NCBI GenBank assembly: GCA_027297005.1
Contig: JAPUIN010000189.1
Span: 1 to 5,448, forward strand
Reading direction: 5' to 3'
Length of the DNA stretch: 5,448 bases
Source of the DNA: Acidobacteriota bacterium
Lineage (GTDB): Bacteria; Acidobacteriota; Polarisedimenticolia; Gp22-AA2
Shown here: positions 5,268-5,448 of the stretch, piece after piece
Layout: each line of letters begins with the position of its first letter
Numbering within the stretch: position 1 is the stretch's first letter
Translations under genes and position numbers: made by a program
The notes under the pieces: generated by a model
Seen by the model: only the letters and a program-made list of their open reading frames with translations
Told to the model about the DNA's origin: nothing
The model's database searches: none

Positions 5268-5448
5268 ATGAGCGACGAGAAGGACAATCAACCGTCACCG
5301 CCTCCCGCGACCCCCGCGCCCGAAAAGATTGATCCGATGCGGGCCGAGGTCCCGAGCCGTGGAGTCGATTTTCTGAAGCAGCGGTTCCCGAACGAGGTGG
5401 TGGAGGTAACCTACTATGCCGGGGATGCGATGGTGCGTCTGCGCGCGA
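5268..5448 (+). CDS. nuoC: Probable NADH-quinone oxidoreductase subunit C, N-terminal part (3' end outside window)
   Basis: The first 60 codons of a gene that follows nuoB, as nuoC does in complex I operons. Residues 1-30 are Pro- and charge-rich (PSPPPATPAPEK) and look disordered. Residues 33-60 (VDFLKQRFPNEVVEV, then a GDAMVRLRA strand) resemble the opening of the complex I 30-kDa subunit domain, which docks near NuoD and NuoB. The domain's diagnostic later motifs lie outside the window, so the call rests partly on gene order. ATG 5268 is the first start after an in-frame TAG at 5253. It lacks a clear Shine-Dalgarno, so ATG 5337 (Met24) is an alternative. I cannot tell whether the gene is a nuoC-nuoD fusion. 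Confidence 0.75.
   Translation, partial: MSDEKDNQPSPPPATPAPEKIDPMRAEVPSRGVDFLKQRFPNEVVEVTYYAGDAMVRLRA

Overview
This is a compact, GC-rich, gene-dense bacterial chromosome segment. The protein set (a NuoA/NuoB-type complex I operon, a membrane-anchored lytic transglycosylase and an exported DUF192 protein) points to a Gram-negative-type bacterium that respires. Acidobacteriota or deltaproteobacteria-like lineages would fit, but that is an impression from the protein sequences and not a search result. I see no mobile element, CRISPR array, rRNA or tRNA. I found no convincing undescribed system: the genes all belong to known families, and the less expected signals are small cis-elements.

Left part, minus strand (1-2626): a three-gene glycolytic operon read leftwards, gap (GAPDH) then pgk (phosphoglycerate kinase) then tpiA (triosephosphate isomerase, cut by the window edge). 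gap and pgk overlap by an ATGA, and pgk and tpiA are 12 nt apart, with the tpiA Shine-Dalgarno abutting the pgk stop. Together the genes interconvert dihydroxyacetone phosphate, glyceraldehyde 3-phosphate, 1,3-bisphosphoglycerate and 3-phosphoglycerate, with NADH and ATP made in the glycolytic direction.

Divergent intergenic region (2627-2916, 290 nt): it carries a weak AT-rich -10-like site for the gap operon (minus strand), two GAAGTTC repeats separated by a C-rich tract in the gap leader, and a good sigma-70-like promoter (TTGACC, 17 nt, TAGGAT) for the rightward gene. No credible gene lies in it.

Middle part, plus strand (2917-4222): a secreted DUF192 protein ends at an intrinsic terminator with a GAAA tetraloop. 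It is followed by a separately promoted, signal-anchored lytic transglycosylase (SLT/goose-lysozyme fold) with a coiled-coil stalk.

Right part, plus strand (4223-5448): a promoter with a perfect TTGACA leads into the start of a respiratory complex I (NDH-1) operon: nuoA, nuoB (10-nt overlap) and the first 60 codons of probable nuoC. A 12-bp perfect palindrome, CCGCACGTGCGG, lies in the nuoA leader and occurs again inside the DUF192 gene. An 84-nt nuoB-nuoC spacer has mutually exclusive pairing options and no clear ribosome binding site for nuoC.
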